From assembly GCA_029964075.1 (NCBI GenBank), contig CM057136.1, forward strand, positions 12,152,001 to 12,216,000: a stretch of DNA of 64,000 bases. The letters run 5' to 3'. Both the position numbers and the translations under genes were made by a program. Shown piece after piece: positions 43,301-51,140 of this stretch (positions are counted from its first letter, which is position 1; every line of letters begins with the position of its first letter). The stretch comes from Patiria pectinifera. Lineage: Eukaryota; Echinodermata; Asteroidea; Valvatida; Asterinidae. The notes below the pieces were generated by a model. That model had not been told where the DNA came from, did not search any database, and saw nothing but the letters and a program-made list of their open reading frames with translations.

Positions 43301-44866
43301 CAACCCCTAGTCGATTAATGGTCCTTGCCCGAACTCGCTTGTAATAATTCTGGATAGTTGTGGAGAAAATGTCCATGACAGGGTAATTTTGTGAAATTTA
43401 TTCTGCGATTCTTGCAGAGAAATTAGATAATAGACACTGCTTGACTGGGCAGAGCTGATTATACAGCAGAGGTCCCAGATATTCCTGATCAATTTAAAAT
43501 CAGCCCACTAGGGCGAAATTTCTCCTAAAGTTCTGGATTATTTCAAAGATTACTCCAAACCTTATCTTATCTTGCAAAATCCACTCAAAAAGTTTCGTTG
43601 GACTTTGCAGGATGAACATGTGCAATGTTTCACAATTCGAAAATGAATCAATCTCTGCTTTTCATGGGATAAAATCTTTCTCATAATTTCTCATAAAACA
43701 AGTGTTTTAATCTGAAAATGTATTATCGAGGTGCCAAGCCCAAAATCATGGGCACACAATGTTTTTAAAGTTTGTTTAGAGAAACACCTGAATGTGAATG
43801 CACTTAAACCACTGATGTGTGCTCATGCACAGAATCCATTCCTCCTAGTGACTGTCTCGAACTTTGTCTTTGTAATTTCAGGGTTTTGAGGACGGCATCG
43901 TCAAGCTCAAGATGCAAGGAGCCTGCACCAGCTGCCCCAGCTCGGTGCTGACACTGAAGAGTGGTGTACAGAACATGCTGCAGTTCTACGTACCGGAAGT
44001 CATCGGAGTTGAACAGGTAAGAGAAAAACACAGAAAATCTTTCAACACTGGCAGAGCAGGGAAATATGTAAAAAGGTCGTAACAGCCTTGTCAGGTCAGG
44101 GAACCATACTAGCTGGCTTGCTCTCATTCAACTTTTCAACGATGGTCAGCCGACCATCGTTGGAAATTGCTACAAAAATTCCACTTTTCTTAAAAATGAC
44201 AGCACAAAAGGTGCCAGGATTTTACAAGATGCTTGAGACTATTATTCACTTACAGTCAAGTGAGTCATTTCATAATTTTTTTAGTAGTTTTGTTTTTTTG
44301 ACGTTTGCAAATGTTGTATATTACCTTTAATGTGCCACACGTTTTGCTGAGAGTGTACCAGGAACAGAGATGTTAAGATGTACCTCAATTTTAATGTTTG
44401 GTCTTCCACTATAAAAAAAAACCCCAAAATATCTCAGAAAAGATGTCACAACTCCCTGTCATAAGTGAGATTATAATTTGGACCCAATTTGATGGCACTA
44501 CACGTTTTCACTATGAAACACTGCTAGGGTTGCGAGCAGGTTTTAAAAAGAAACAAATAGTAAATGTGACTGAGGCCAGTTATTTACAGTTGAACAGTTG
44601 AAAAAAATAATTTATGCATTTGCCCCTTTTGAACGAAAAGTCAGCACTTAAAGCAAGCCCTTGCAACAAGATTCAACTTCAATTGCCAAACAAACCTAAT
44701 ATTACAATTAAAAAACCCACTGTTGTACAGATACGATGTACAGATATATCTTGTTTTAAAAGAAATTTCATTTCTCGTTTTGTTTCAGATTGAGGACGAG
44801 GCTGATCACGTCATAAGCGAGGAATTTGACAAATTGGAGAAGAAACTTGGGGAGGAGCCGACATGA
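37327..44866 (+). CDS. NFU1: NFU1 iron-sulfur cluster scaffold, mitochondrial, complete
   Basis: Late-acting mitochondrial Fe-S carrier that delivers [4Fe-4S] clusters to lipoyl synthase and other enzymes. Exons 37327-37394, 39171-39304, 40067-40205, 41316-41500, 42878-42981, 43882-44016 and 44789-44866 join in phase to 280 residues (human about 254). Residues 1-25 are Arg-rich ([20 protein letters not shown]), a typical mitochondrial presequence. The Nfu N domain spans about 71-165 ([16 protein letters not shown]). The NifU C-terminal domain spans about 187-255, with cluster ligands C225 and C228 in CTSCPS. The tail is acidic. The extra length lies in exon 2 between presequence and Nfu N. 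A tandem duplication precedes exon 5, and the 3' UTR holds a 12-bp repeat. Confidence 0.96.
38018..38193 (+). mobile_element. 5'-truncated SINE tail
   Basis: Matches the 3' 175 bp of the 17583 copy (gtggctgcaatatgcgccgc to gcgctatataagactccg, then tta repeats). The abrupt 5' start fits incomplete reverse transcription. In NFU1 intron 1. Confidence 0.85.
38697..38841 (+). mobile_element. TIR family A copy 2
   Basis: 145 bp, same orientation as copy 1, with near-perfect ends caggcatgcaact and agttgcatgcctg. Within NFU1 intron 1. Confidence 0.82.
39171..39304 (+). CDS. NFU1: NFU1 exon 2 (poorly conserved linker)
   Basis: The acceptor is taattcacag and the donor gtagct. The phases match exons 1 and 3. 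It encodes [20 protein letters not shown] and a Gln-rich end. This part has no clear human counterpart and accounts for most of the extra protein length. Confidence 0.75.
39541..39948 (+). mobile_element. TTAA-type element, long copy 3
   Basis: About 408 bp from CCCTAAC to GTTAGGG, with TTAA on the right (39949-39952) and TTAAA on the left. Shares ctgaatcctcc and cctagggagttaggg with copy 1 and carries internal repeats of ttgcaggattgaggctacat-like sequence. No transposase. Inside an NFU1 intron. Confidence 0.65.
40067..40205 (+). CDS. NFU1: NFU1 exon 3 (start of Nfu N domain)
   Basis: The acceptor is cgtgtacag and the donor gtacat. It encodes [20 protein letters not shown] then [20 protein letters not shown] and [21 protein letters not shown] is nearly identical across animals. 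Confidence 0.95.
40284..40496 (+). mobile_element. Second SINE-like family with a similar tail
   Basis: The body (gtgcctgtgagggcagagat, gctttgcgccgaaatggcag) differs from the 17583 family, but it ends atacacgcgctttataatac then tta repeats. This suggests use of the same LINE-type recognition end. Confidence 0.55.
40512..40636 (+). mobile_element. TIR family A copy 3
   Basis: 125 bp with ends caggcgtgcaag and agttgcatgactg and interior gatcagctgaattcctcg. Shortened relative to copies 1 and 2. Within an NFU1 intron. Confidence 0.72.
41316..41500 (+). CDS. NFU1: NFU1 exon 4 (end of Nfu N domain)
   Basis: The acceptor is attctgacag and the donor gtattg. It encodes [20 protein letters not shown] then [20 protein letters not shown] and [11 protein letters not shown], matching the human [20 protein letters not shown] and [14 protein letters not shown]. 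Confidence 0.95.
41995..42146 (+). mobile_element. TIR family C copy 2
   Basis: 152 bp with ends tatgtgcttgaccggt and tctggccaagcacata and the interior ccaggcccctagctggtttt. It directly abuts, and shares the tata(tg) junction with, family B copy 1. Confidence 0.75.
42145..42399 (+). mobile_element. TIR family B copy 1 (tgatgcgatcaagct)
   Basis: 255 bp with inverted ends tatgtgatgcgatcaagct and agcttgatcgcatcatata. Interior tggaagtcggaacaccaaga and a small gatgaagtgatgt repeat are shared with copy 2. In the NFU1 intron before exon 5. Confidence 0.88.
42550..42900 (+). repeat. Tandem duplication covering the NFU1 exon 5 acceptor
   Basis: Two head-to-tail copies of about 175 bp: unit 1 from 42550 and unit 2 from 42725, both beginning acagcatgtattggtg. 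Each contains the polypyrimidine tract, the ggttaagcag acceptor and the first coding bases gattcatgaagatgacga. Unit 2 supplies the true exon. The unit 1 acceptor (exon would start at 42702) is a decoy: reading on in frame reaches TAG at 42815-42817. The copies have diverged at several positions. Confidence 0.9.
42878..42981 (+). CDS. NFU1: NFU1 exon 5 (start of NifU C-terminal domain)
   Basis: The acceptor is ggttaagcag and the donor gtgagt. It encodes [20 protein letters not shown] then [15 protein letters not shown]. The first 27 or so coding bases and the acceptor are also present 176 bp upstream in a duplicated decoy copy. Confidence 0.95.
43046..43342. mobile_element. Possible TIR element in the NFU1 intron
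   Basis: Inverted ends acaagttcggg and cccgaactcgcttgt enclose about 297 bp that is richer in CpG than its surroundings. A two-base gap is needed to align the ends, so support is moderate. Confidence 0.45.
43882..44016 (+). CDS. NFU1: NFU1 exon 6 with CxxC cluster ligands
   Basis: The acceptor is gtaatttcag and the donor gtaaga. It encodes [20 protein letters not shown] then [20 protein letters not shown] and IGVEQ. The CTSC pair (residues 225 and 228) supplies the Fe-S ligands shared by a dimer. Confidence 0.97.
44789..44866 (+). CDS. NFU1: NFU1 exon 7 with stop
   Basis: The acceptor is ttgtttcag. It encodes [20 protein letters not shown] then GEEPT and TGA, an acidic C-terminal tail as in other NFU1 proteins but of different sequence. 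Confidence 0.9.
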   Translation: MEDEADHVISEEFDKLEKKLGEEPT

Positions 44867-44945
44867 GCTTGAAGACTGAGGAGGATTTGGTGAGGAGCAG
44901 GAATTGGACTTCACTCTGTTGGGCACAGCTATCATCTCATCAAAC

Positions 44946-45074
44946 ACAAGTCAAATCACAAGTCAAATCACAAGTCAAATCACAAGTCAAATCACAAGTC
45001 AAATCTCTAGTCAAATCACAAGTCAAATCACAAGTCAAATCACAAGTCAAATCACAAGTCAAATCTCTAGTCAC
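44946..45074 (+). repeat. 12-bp tandem repeat in the NFU1 3' UTR, with a 60-bp higher-order period
   Basis: About ten copies of the unit caagtcaaatca start 80 bp after the NFU1 stop codon. A variant with tctctag replaces tcacaag at 45004-45010 and again 60 bp later at 45064-45070, so five 12-mers form a second-level unit. It reads openly as QVKS repeats in one frame but lies outside the CDS. Confidence 0.9.
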
Positions 45075-45592
45075 AAAAACGCACAATGTCAAGGAAATGC
45101 CTTTGTTACAATTTATAGTTATTTTGAATAGCTTGGTAATTTAAACCAATGTCATGGCTCTGCTTACCACAGAATTCAAGAACTTGTCAGAGTGTTGGCT
45201 TATATTGGGTGCGAGTCCAGCTAATGGATTGAATCAATCGTGGAACCCATAGAGCTGAGGTTATTATAGCAATGGTTTATTTGCCTTAAGAGCAGGGTAA
45301 TAATTAGTTTTCAGTTTTTGCTCATGTGTATACTTTGTAAATACAGAAGAACGAAATTGACAAACAGTCCTTATGAAACACCACTTTCGGGAAATTGACC
45401 AGTGAGGTCTATTGTAAAAAAAACCCACCTTTTTTTAAAATCTAAAATGTATTTCATTTACGTGTTCTACTATAGGCATTCTTTATAAGATTGTTATTAT
45501 TGTATAAATGATGTTTGTTTATCAGATTGTTATTGTAAAGATTATCTTTATCATTGATACATCACTTGCTACACAACCAAAAGACTTGAGAC

Positions 45593-45706
45593 ACAATGAC
45601 GTCACACTTTGTTTACATGTGTGCTTTCTGATAGGAGTTTGGTGGCTCTCGTCCCATTAGGCTCCCGTAGGAAAGCGCACATGTAAACAAAGCGTGACGT
45701 CGTTGT
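45593..45706. mobile_element. Short inverted-repeat element (hairpin) downstream of NFU1
   Basis: 36-bp arms at 45593-45628 and 45671-45706 (start acaatgacgtcac) match with about three mismatches around a 42-bp centre. It is probably a small TIR element. It lies before the likely NFU1 poly(A) signals (46012, 46084), so it would be transcribed in the 3' UTR and fold into a long hairpin. Each arm contains a TGACGTCA-like CRE site. Confidence 0.75.
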
Positions 45707-46011
45707 CTTTCAGATCTATTTCATGTTCATTTTGGAGTCAAGTCCTGTTCCGAGGCTGAGAGGTAAACTGAACTGAATTTGTTGGTGGTATGAAGAAGAA
45801 ATTAAGCCCTCAATGTATGACTGCACAGTCCGTGTACCCAATACATGCAGTTGGAATCACATTTAGTTAACGTAATCTCAGCTTGATTTCTTCTTCTCTT
45901 GGACTTGGACTTGATTTGCAATGCCGGAGTGATGGCGTCATGTTCCGACTTTCCTCAGAAGCTTTAAAATCAGTTGTTAATCAGTAAATATGTTGCTGAA
46001 GCAATGATTGA

Positions 46012-46089
46012 AATAAAAGTGGAGTCATTTTTATTTAATTTGGGCAGTCTAGCTGCCTAGGGGAGTAATGTGTTTATTGAAGAAATAAA
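46012..46089 (+). terminator. Candidate NFU1 poly(A) signals
   Basis: AATAAA occurs at 46012-46017 and again at 46084-46089, both about 1.2 kb after the NFU1 stop and before the minisatellite. Either could end the transcript; transcript data would decide. Confidence 0.4.
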
Positions 46090-46363
46090 GAGAAACAAAA
46101 TCGAACTAAAAGCCTTTATACCTTGTGTGTTCACTTTATTTAGCATTTGTCCAAGACTGAAATAGTAATGCATGTTAATAGCTGAAAATAAGAGATGGGA
46201 TGGGTTATAAATGAATATTGATAAGAATGAATATTAATGAATATTGATAAGGAAAAAGAATGATTTAATGAATATTCATAAGGAAATTAATGAATATTCA
46301 TAAGGAGGAATATTAATGAGTTGTAAAAAAATGAGAATATAGTTGAAAAGTGGTAGTGTACCT

Positions 46364-47118
46364 CCCAAAATTCGGACCCAAAATTCGGACCCAAAATTCG
46401 GACCCAAAATTCGGACCCAAAATTCGGACCCAAAATTCGGACCCAAAATTCGGACCCAAAATTCGGACCCAAAATTCGGACCCAAAATTCGGACCCAAAA
46501 TTCGGACCCAAAATTCGGACCCAAAATTCGGACCCAAAATTCGGACCCAAAATTGGGACCCAAAACTCGTACCCAAAATTCGACCCAAAATTCGGACCCA
46601 AAATTCGACCCAAAATTGACCCAAAATTGACCCAAACTCCGGACCCAAACGTCGGACCAAAAATTCGGACCCAAAATTCGGACCCAAAATTCGACCCAAA
46701 ATTCGACCCAAAATTCGGACCCAAATTTCAGACCCAAAATTCGACCCAAAATTCGGACCCAAAATTCGGACCCAAAATTCGGACCCAAAATTCGGACCCA
46801 AAATTCGGACCCAAAATTCGGACCCAAAATTGACCCAAAATTGACCCAAAATTCGGACCCAAAATTCGACCCAAAATTCGGACCCAAAATTGACCCAAAG
46901 TCGGACCCAAAATTCGGACCCAAAATTCGGACCCAAAATTCGGACCCAAAATTCGGACCCAAAATTCGGACCCAAAATTCGGACCCAAAATTCGGACCCA
47001 AAATTCGGACCCAAAATTCGGACCCAAAATTCGGACCCAAAATTCGGACCCAAAATTCGGACCCAAAATTCGGACCCAAAATTCGGACCCAAAATTCGGA
47101 CCCAAAATTCGGACCCAA
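46364..47118. repeat. 13-bp minisatellite (ggacccaaaattc)n
   Basis: About 57 head-to-tail copies of a 13-bp unit, mostly perfect, with shortened variants (ttcgaccc, ttgaccc) between roughly 46580 and 46900. Because 13 is coprime to 3, several frames on both strands stay open, giving long spurious reading frames. It lies between the convergent 3' ends of NFU1 and PTPN13. Confidence 0.97.
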
Positions 47119-47126
47119 GCAGCTCT

Positions 47127-47268
47127 GGGTGCAGGGTGCAGGGTGCAGGGTGCAGGGTGCAGGGTGCAGGGTGCAGGGTGCAGGGTGCAGGGTGCAGGGT
47201 GCAGGGTGCAGGGTGCAGGGTGCAGGGTGCAGGGTGCAGGGTGCAGGGTGCAGGGTGCAGGGTGCAGG
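47127..47268. repeat. 7-bp minisatellite (gggtgca)n
   Basis: About twenty perfect copies of a 7-bp unit, starting nine bases after the 13-bp array and running directly into a tRNA-like segment. It is not a telomere repeat. Confidence 0.97.
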
Positions 47269-47335
47269 ACTTGAACCCCCAACACCTGGGTTTCCAATCA
47301 GAACTACTAACCAGTGCACTACTTGGGTCCCCCCA
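47262..47335 (-). mobile_element. tRNA-like SINE head next to the minisatellites
   Basis: On the minus strand a box-A-like TAGTGCACTGGTTAG is followed by a box-B-like GGGTTCAAGTCC. A 3' end CCTGCACCC then continues as the 7-bp array. It does not fold as an intact tRNA. I read it as a tRNA-derived element whose tail was amplified. Confidence 0.5.
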
Positions 47336-47394
47336 GTACAATTTCCTTTTTTATTAACTTAACTCCCAGATTCAACTAAATAAATTTCAATTTA

Positions 47395-47468
47395 AAAAGG
47401 TTCTGCATGGGATTGAACCCACAACCATTCAATTGTGAGACACAGTGCTTCCACACTAAGCCACACAC
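47395..47468 (-). mobile_element. Second tRNA-like fragment
   Basis: The minus strand holds TGGCTTAGTGTGG and GGTTCAATCCC with box A/B-like spacing, but no full cloverleaf could be paired. It is likely a SINE relic. Confidence 0.4.
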
Positions 47469-50400
47469 AACTCTGAAAGTCTCTTACAAATTCTAATATT
47501 TCAACTTCCTGTTCATTTATTTTTTGGAAAAAAAATAATCAACCATCCAGATTGCTCTCTTTTTTTTGGACAAACAAAAAAGGCAAACAATTGTTTTTTA
47601 TTTTTTTTTTGGAGCTACAAATCAAATTGTTTGGATCCAAACATAATTATTCTAATAATGCATTCAAACTTAACAGTTCATGTTTTTCAGGTAGCTAGGG
47701 TTCAGTTCCACACATCTCGAGAGAAGACGCAATAACAAAAACGAATTTACACTCGAAGAGTTTTATTTCCAAAATGCAATATTTAAATCCATTCTTTTTT
47801 AAAGGGAGAAATTTGCATGGTTATGAAACTTGTAAAAACAAACTTCTAAACTTCATTTTTGGCTTTACTCTCTTCTTCAAATTGTGTTTAGCTACTTAAC
47901 ACCCATCGAAACTGACCTGGAGCAGCCAGGAGGATTTTAGCTGGCGTTTATCACTTTTTGGAAATCTCTTCACTTGTTATTGAAATTACTGATGACTGAT
48001 TTGTTTTATTGAAATAATGATGACCGACAGAACAATTCATACACAAGAGAAAAGTAAATAATAACAGGAATAATTTGTATAGAAAACCACTGCCTTGCGA
48101 TGTCATGGATAGTTAGAAAGGCAGTTTCAATAATGTTACATAGTACAGACTTCATACATTGTTAACATGTACTCTGAAATTATTCTACAGTACTATTTAC
48201 AACTATTATACAAATGTGCATAAACACAGCATTGGTAGTTTGTTTTAACAGATAATTTCAATAAAATCATTTGAAATACTTCCATGTGTAGCTATGGTTG
48301 GTCATTTTTTGGTCCATAAAATATTAATCCTCCAAAACAGTGTAAGATTTCAACTGAAAACTGTCCCATTCATTATTGCTTATTTCCTGTTAACGTTTAA
48401 AGGCACATTTTTGCTTGTTTCGCTGAACAAAAACAATATAATGTACATTATTGTTGATTCCTCTGACAAATGCACTTAGTTTCTAACATTAGGTGTTTTT
48501 CAACTAACCTCAAAACTTTGATGGTATTTTTTCATCAAAAATCAAACATAATTTCAGTGTTATCCCAATTATAGTTTTCTTCTCTAGACATTTCCTTCGT
48601 ATCTCGGAAATTAATTTATCTTTTTTTCATTCAAACCATGAAACCACAGATACTCGATAGTTACTTATAAAACTAGAGACTTATGAAATAAATAATTTCG
48701 GAATCTGTTGAAGTCTGTGGTGTTGCATGACCATCAGAATGCACATCTATCAGCCTCATTTCAACAATATGGATGACTGTATGTTACACAATGAGTGCGT
48801 TCGATTACTTCCCCCAGCTTACTCACGCCTGGCTCCTCGCGTGATGGCAGACATAAATAAACGAACGGTTCCGGGTTAAGGTTTGTGCAAGGAGCTGGAA
48901 AGTTGAGCTTTGACATGACACTGAGGCTGCATCTGAATCAACTGTCTAGAGCTAGGTCTAGCTCTGCGCCCACTAAAAATAGCGGCGGGGACGCGCTGAC
49001 AATAGACGTAGCCGTGGCTCTGGAAGCCTGTTTCGGACACGGCCTGAGGCGCCCGCCGGACGTCACGTTGGCAGCCATGTTTATTGCATGGCCTTATGGG
49101 ATACTTACCCAAGATACCGGCTCGGCGAGTCAGTTACTTGGGCCACGCTTGAGTAAGCGCTAGAAGTCACGCGAGAGGTAGATCGAACGCTGTCGCGCTT
49201 GCACGAGTAAGCGTGGGGGAAGTAATCGAAGGCACTCAAATTAAGCAAAGCTTACCTGAATAACCCTTAAGTAGTGAAAAATGGTAAAATATCTGTACAA
49301 TAACAATAAAAGCACGTTTTTAGATTACTAAAGTTCTCTGATTTCTTACTTAAGTACATTAATTCTTATAAGAACACTTGAATATGAGTAACTGGAATTT
49401 ATATTGTACAAAAGAAAAAAAGAAAGGAAAACAGAAATGAGATGAAAACCGCATACCCTGTCTTTCTTAATGCTTTAGCCAAAAAAAATAAATTGTTCTG
49501 CAAACACACCAAAGCCGAACGGATTTCAAATATACAATTTTTAACCTGTCAGAAATTCTTGCAGACATCAAGTCCATCATTGGTCACTAAACAGTCTTTC
49601 TTGTATTAAAAAAAGTCAGAAAAACCATACATCTGAGTCGTTACTCAATAACAATTGTTCAATTATTAAACGCAAAGCAGGATTGGCTGATTTTTTCAAG
49701 CACTTTCTTTTTTCATTTTATAAAATTTGTCCAAAATTTCTCCAAAAAAATACAAAAATTACAACTCATGTGCCTACATGTATTTAGAATTATCACGAAC
49801 CGCTATTTATGCTAATATAACAATTTTCAGTAATTTTCTTTTAAGGCTTTCGTATAAATTCAAGGATCATTCAGTTCATCAGCCATGATCCACATTTTTG
49901 CAAGGCAAGAATTTTGAGACAGTTTCCCAATTAAAAGCGACTGATCGAATAAGGAATCAATGTTTTTATATCACAAAAAAGAAGTAATTATCACACATTA
50001 AATGGAATGAATACAGAATTCTGAATGAATAATTAAAAAAAAAGGCTGATTAAACTCTATATTTACACTTTTTACTCCCTAAATTCTAAACTTCAAATTT
50101 AGAAAACTCAAAAAAGTTTCCAAAAAAAACCCCACGCAAACCACAGCTTTCGTTTACCCTTTGTGTGTTCCATCTACTATTTATCTTTCCTTTTTTTTAA
50201 TCTAAAAAGGCTGTAAAAAAATTAATTAACTTGTTATGCAGCAGTAGTTTCATTTTCATTAGCAAGTTTATTATTTCATTTTTTAGGACGGACATCTCAA
50301 AATATATAATGTTCATGCAACTTCAACATTGTCCAAAATTTTTGGGTCCACTATTTCAACATTTTGATGGCAAAATTTTATATATCATTAAAGATCTCAC

Positions 50401-51083
50401 AAAATGCGCAAAAATATATTTTGCTAAAACATCTGCAAGGTTTTCTTAATTTCTGAAGGATTATTTTTTAATCATGCGTTAAATATTCATATGTAGTCTT
50501 TTGGTTGAATGCAAAAAAAATTGATCATTATGCAAGTACTGAAAATGTCCATTTACAAAAAACACTACAATTAATTATATCCAATGTGGCTGGGTAAAAG
50601 TAAATTCATGCAAATCCATCTTGATATAAATATAAGGACGGGTATTGAAAAAAATAAATCTCTGCTAAATCTACGAGTATGATAAATTAAGTATCTTATG
50701 CCGCAGTGAGCAAATGCTGCTTTCATTACAAAAAACCTCTCCAATCTGAGAATTTTTATAGCATATCAAAATAAATACAGCTTCTCTTACAACTTCCAAG
50801 AAGTTAATTTTTTTTCTTTTAGACCAATCAGAATTTAGAATAGTCTGGAGGTATATAGAAAAATGGAAGATTGACCACTTAACACCTTGAGACGCTCACC
50901 GAAACTTCCTCCTTTCTGAGACATCCAAACTCTCTAAACGAAACCAAACTTTGTGTGAGCAGTATTCACATAGGAATGATTCTCCCCACCTTGTTTTTTC
51001 CGTCACGGACTTATTCCCTGCATTGTTCAAAATCACCTTCAAGATTTTTCGTAACAACATCTCTGAGAAGAATACTTGGCGTA
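47469..51083 (-). other. Probable PTPN13 3' UTR and flanking spacer
   Basis: AT-rich sequence after the phosphatase stop codon (at 51084). No coding exon is seen on either strand. Candidate poly(A) signals for a minus-strand transcript (TTTATT on the plus strand) occur at 50268, 48006 and 47762. How much is UTR is unknown. It contains the CpG-rich inverted-repeat element at 48.8-49.2 kb. Confidence 0.4.
48792..49240. mobile_element. CpG-rich TIR element
   Basis: About 445 bp bounded by inverted repeats: left gagtgcgttcgattacttcc and right ggaagtaatcgaaggcactc, with gcttact/agtaagc continuing inside. The interior is far richer in GC and CpG than the AT-rich surroundings. It looks like a non-autonomous DNA transposon with no visible transposase. 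Confidence 0.75.
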
Positions 51084-51140
51084 TCAGACGAGAGTCTTGA
51101 GCAGTTCAATGGCCGCCTTGTAGCAGAACAGATACTGGTC
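51084..51140 (-). CDS. PTPN13: PTPN13 last coding exon
   Basis: The acceptor is ttcatcacag. It encodes DQYLFCYKAAIELLKTLV and TGA. DQYLFCY continues the Q loop, matching DQYIFCY of vertebrate PTPN13; the tail after the PTP fold is very short. Confidence 0.93.
   Translation of the reverse strand, partial: DQYLFCYKAAIELLKTLV

Larger units (their letters stand above)
37395..44788 (+). other. Introns of NFU1
   Basis: Six introns of about 0.75 to 1.8 kb. They carry family A copies 2 and 3, the long TTAA element, a SINE tail, family C and B elements side by side, the exon 5 tandem duplication and a possible TIR element. Roughly a quarter of the intron length is recognisable repeat. Confidence 0.6.

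Noticed and set aside
44904..45144. QVKS-repeat open frame after NFU1
   Set aside because: It is the 12-bp repeat in the 3' UTR; the frame is open only because the unit lacks stop codons.
46364..47118. CRISPR-like array
   Set aside because: Units are 13 bp head to tail with no unique spacers, in a eukaryotic genome.
46276..47319. Long open reading frames (up to 347 codons) on both strands
   Set aside because: They run through 13-bp and 7-bp tandem arrays whose unit lengths are not multiples of three, so every frame repeats without stops. No coding signature outside the arrays.
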